DNA of 5,208 bases from Bacteroides sp. CAG:927 (GTDB lineage: Bacteria > Bacteroidota > Bacteroidia > Bacteroidales > Muribaculaceae). Below are positions 4,878 through 5,208 of this stretch, piece after piece. Positions within the stretch are counted from its first letter, which is position 1. Each line of letters opens with the position of its first letter. The notes beneath the pieces are model-generated. The model saw nothing but the letters and a program-made list of their open reading frames with translations. It did no database searches and was not told where the DNA came from. A program made the position numbers and the translations under genes. The stretch is taken from NCBI GenBank assembly GCA_000431155.1, contig HF985659.1, positions 6,518-11,725 on the forward strand, written 5' to 3'.

Positions 4878-5208
4878 ATGGATCGTGCCTTATTTTTGTT
4901 TGCATTATTGTGCTCAGTCGTTGTGCCGAAAGTTTATGCAGTGGATTTTACGCGCGTCATGTCCAATGTACCAACAGTGGAATTTGGCTCTATAGAGCGA
5001 TATTCCGTCTGCATGACGGGCGAGAGTATTCCGTTTATCATTGATATTTGGTTGCCTGAAGGATATGATGCAGGCAGTCGGTATCCTGTGGTGTATATGG
5101 CTGACGGACAGAATCTTTTTGACAAAAATCACTCTTTTGCCGGTGTTGCATGGGAAGTGGAGCAGAAAATCACGCAACTGGTTACCGGCGGCAAGATTCC
5201 GGGACCTG
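4878..5208 (+). CDS. Secreted alpha/beta-hydrolase, esterase family, N-terminal part
   Basis: The gene is cut by the window end after 110 codons. Residues 1-21 form a Sec signal peptide (MDRALFLFALLCSVVVPKVYA) with a plausible signal peptidase I site after VYA; Cys12 does not lie in a good lipobox, so a lipoprotein is unlikely. The mature part begins a putative esterase of the enterochelin-esterase/esterase D-like group (alpha/beta-hydrolase fold): IDIWLPEGYDAGSRYPVVYM at 56-74 is the typical strand-turn-strand, followed by ADGQNLFDKNHSFAG at 75-89, the common (H/A)DGQNLFD motif. The catalytic serine and the histidine/aspartate lie beyond the window. The product would act in the periplasm or outside the cell. 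ATG 4878 is the first ATG after an in-frame TAA at 4842-4844. Substrate cannot be told; carbohydrate esters and siderophores are the usual targets in this group. Confidence 0.82.
   Translation, partial: MDRALFLFALLCSVVVPKVYAVDFTRVMSNVPTVEFGSIERYSVCMTGESIPFIIDIWLPEGYDAGSRYPVVYMADGQNLFDKNHSFAGVAWEVEQKITQLVTGGKIPGP

Noticed and set aside
1..5208. tRNA, rRNA, CRISPR, insertion sequence or phage genes
   Set aside because: No T-loop or anticodon arm pattern, spaced repeats, transposase motifs or phage-type proteins were found on either strand.

Overview
The window reads as a chromosomal segment of a Bacteroidota bacterium, most likely order Bacteroidales; a Muribaculaceae-type gut bacterium is possible but not proven. 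The reasons are several matches to the Bacteroides-type promoter box TAnnTTTG in front of genes, start codons without a Shine-Dalgarno sequence, and gene families in the form typical of that group (an AspT/YidE-type transporter with two RCK_C domains, and a free-standing Ala-tRNA(Pro) deacylase of the PrdX/ProXp-ala type).

Layout. Positions 1-935 contain no intact gene. They hold the first 11 codons of what looks like a J-domain (DnaJ-like) protein cut off by a stop, a short protein-like 3' fragment, a 15-bp perfect hairpin joined to a GC-rich structured segment (294-427), an AT-rich nested dyad, and an orphan minus-strand ORF resembling the C-terminal tail of a larger protein. From 936 the genes are normal: a 553-residue membrane transporter (936-2597, +); converging on it, a metallo-beta-lactamase-fold hydrolase (2690-3517, -); then on the plus strand a 62-residue two-helix membrane protein (3735-3923) and, 51 bp later, the ProXp-ala-like deacylase (3975-4550). 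A 54-residue membrane protein (4595-4759, -) converges on the deacylase and is divergent from a secreted alpha/beta-hydrolase (esterase family) that starts at 4878 and runs off the window.

How the genes work together. I see no single pathway. The deacylase is a translation quality-control enzyme, the transporter is a probable anion or dicarboxylate/amino-acid exchanger with cytosolic regulatory domains, and the hydrolase at the right end is exported. The region looks like a core-genome patchwork of short transcription units beside a decayed intergenic island on the left. No phage, CRISPR, insertion sequence, tRNA or rRNA was found. The least explained parts are the structured element at 294-427 and the beheaded J-domain start at 36-71.
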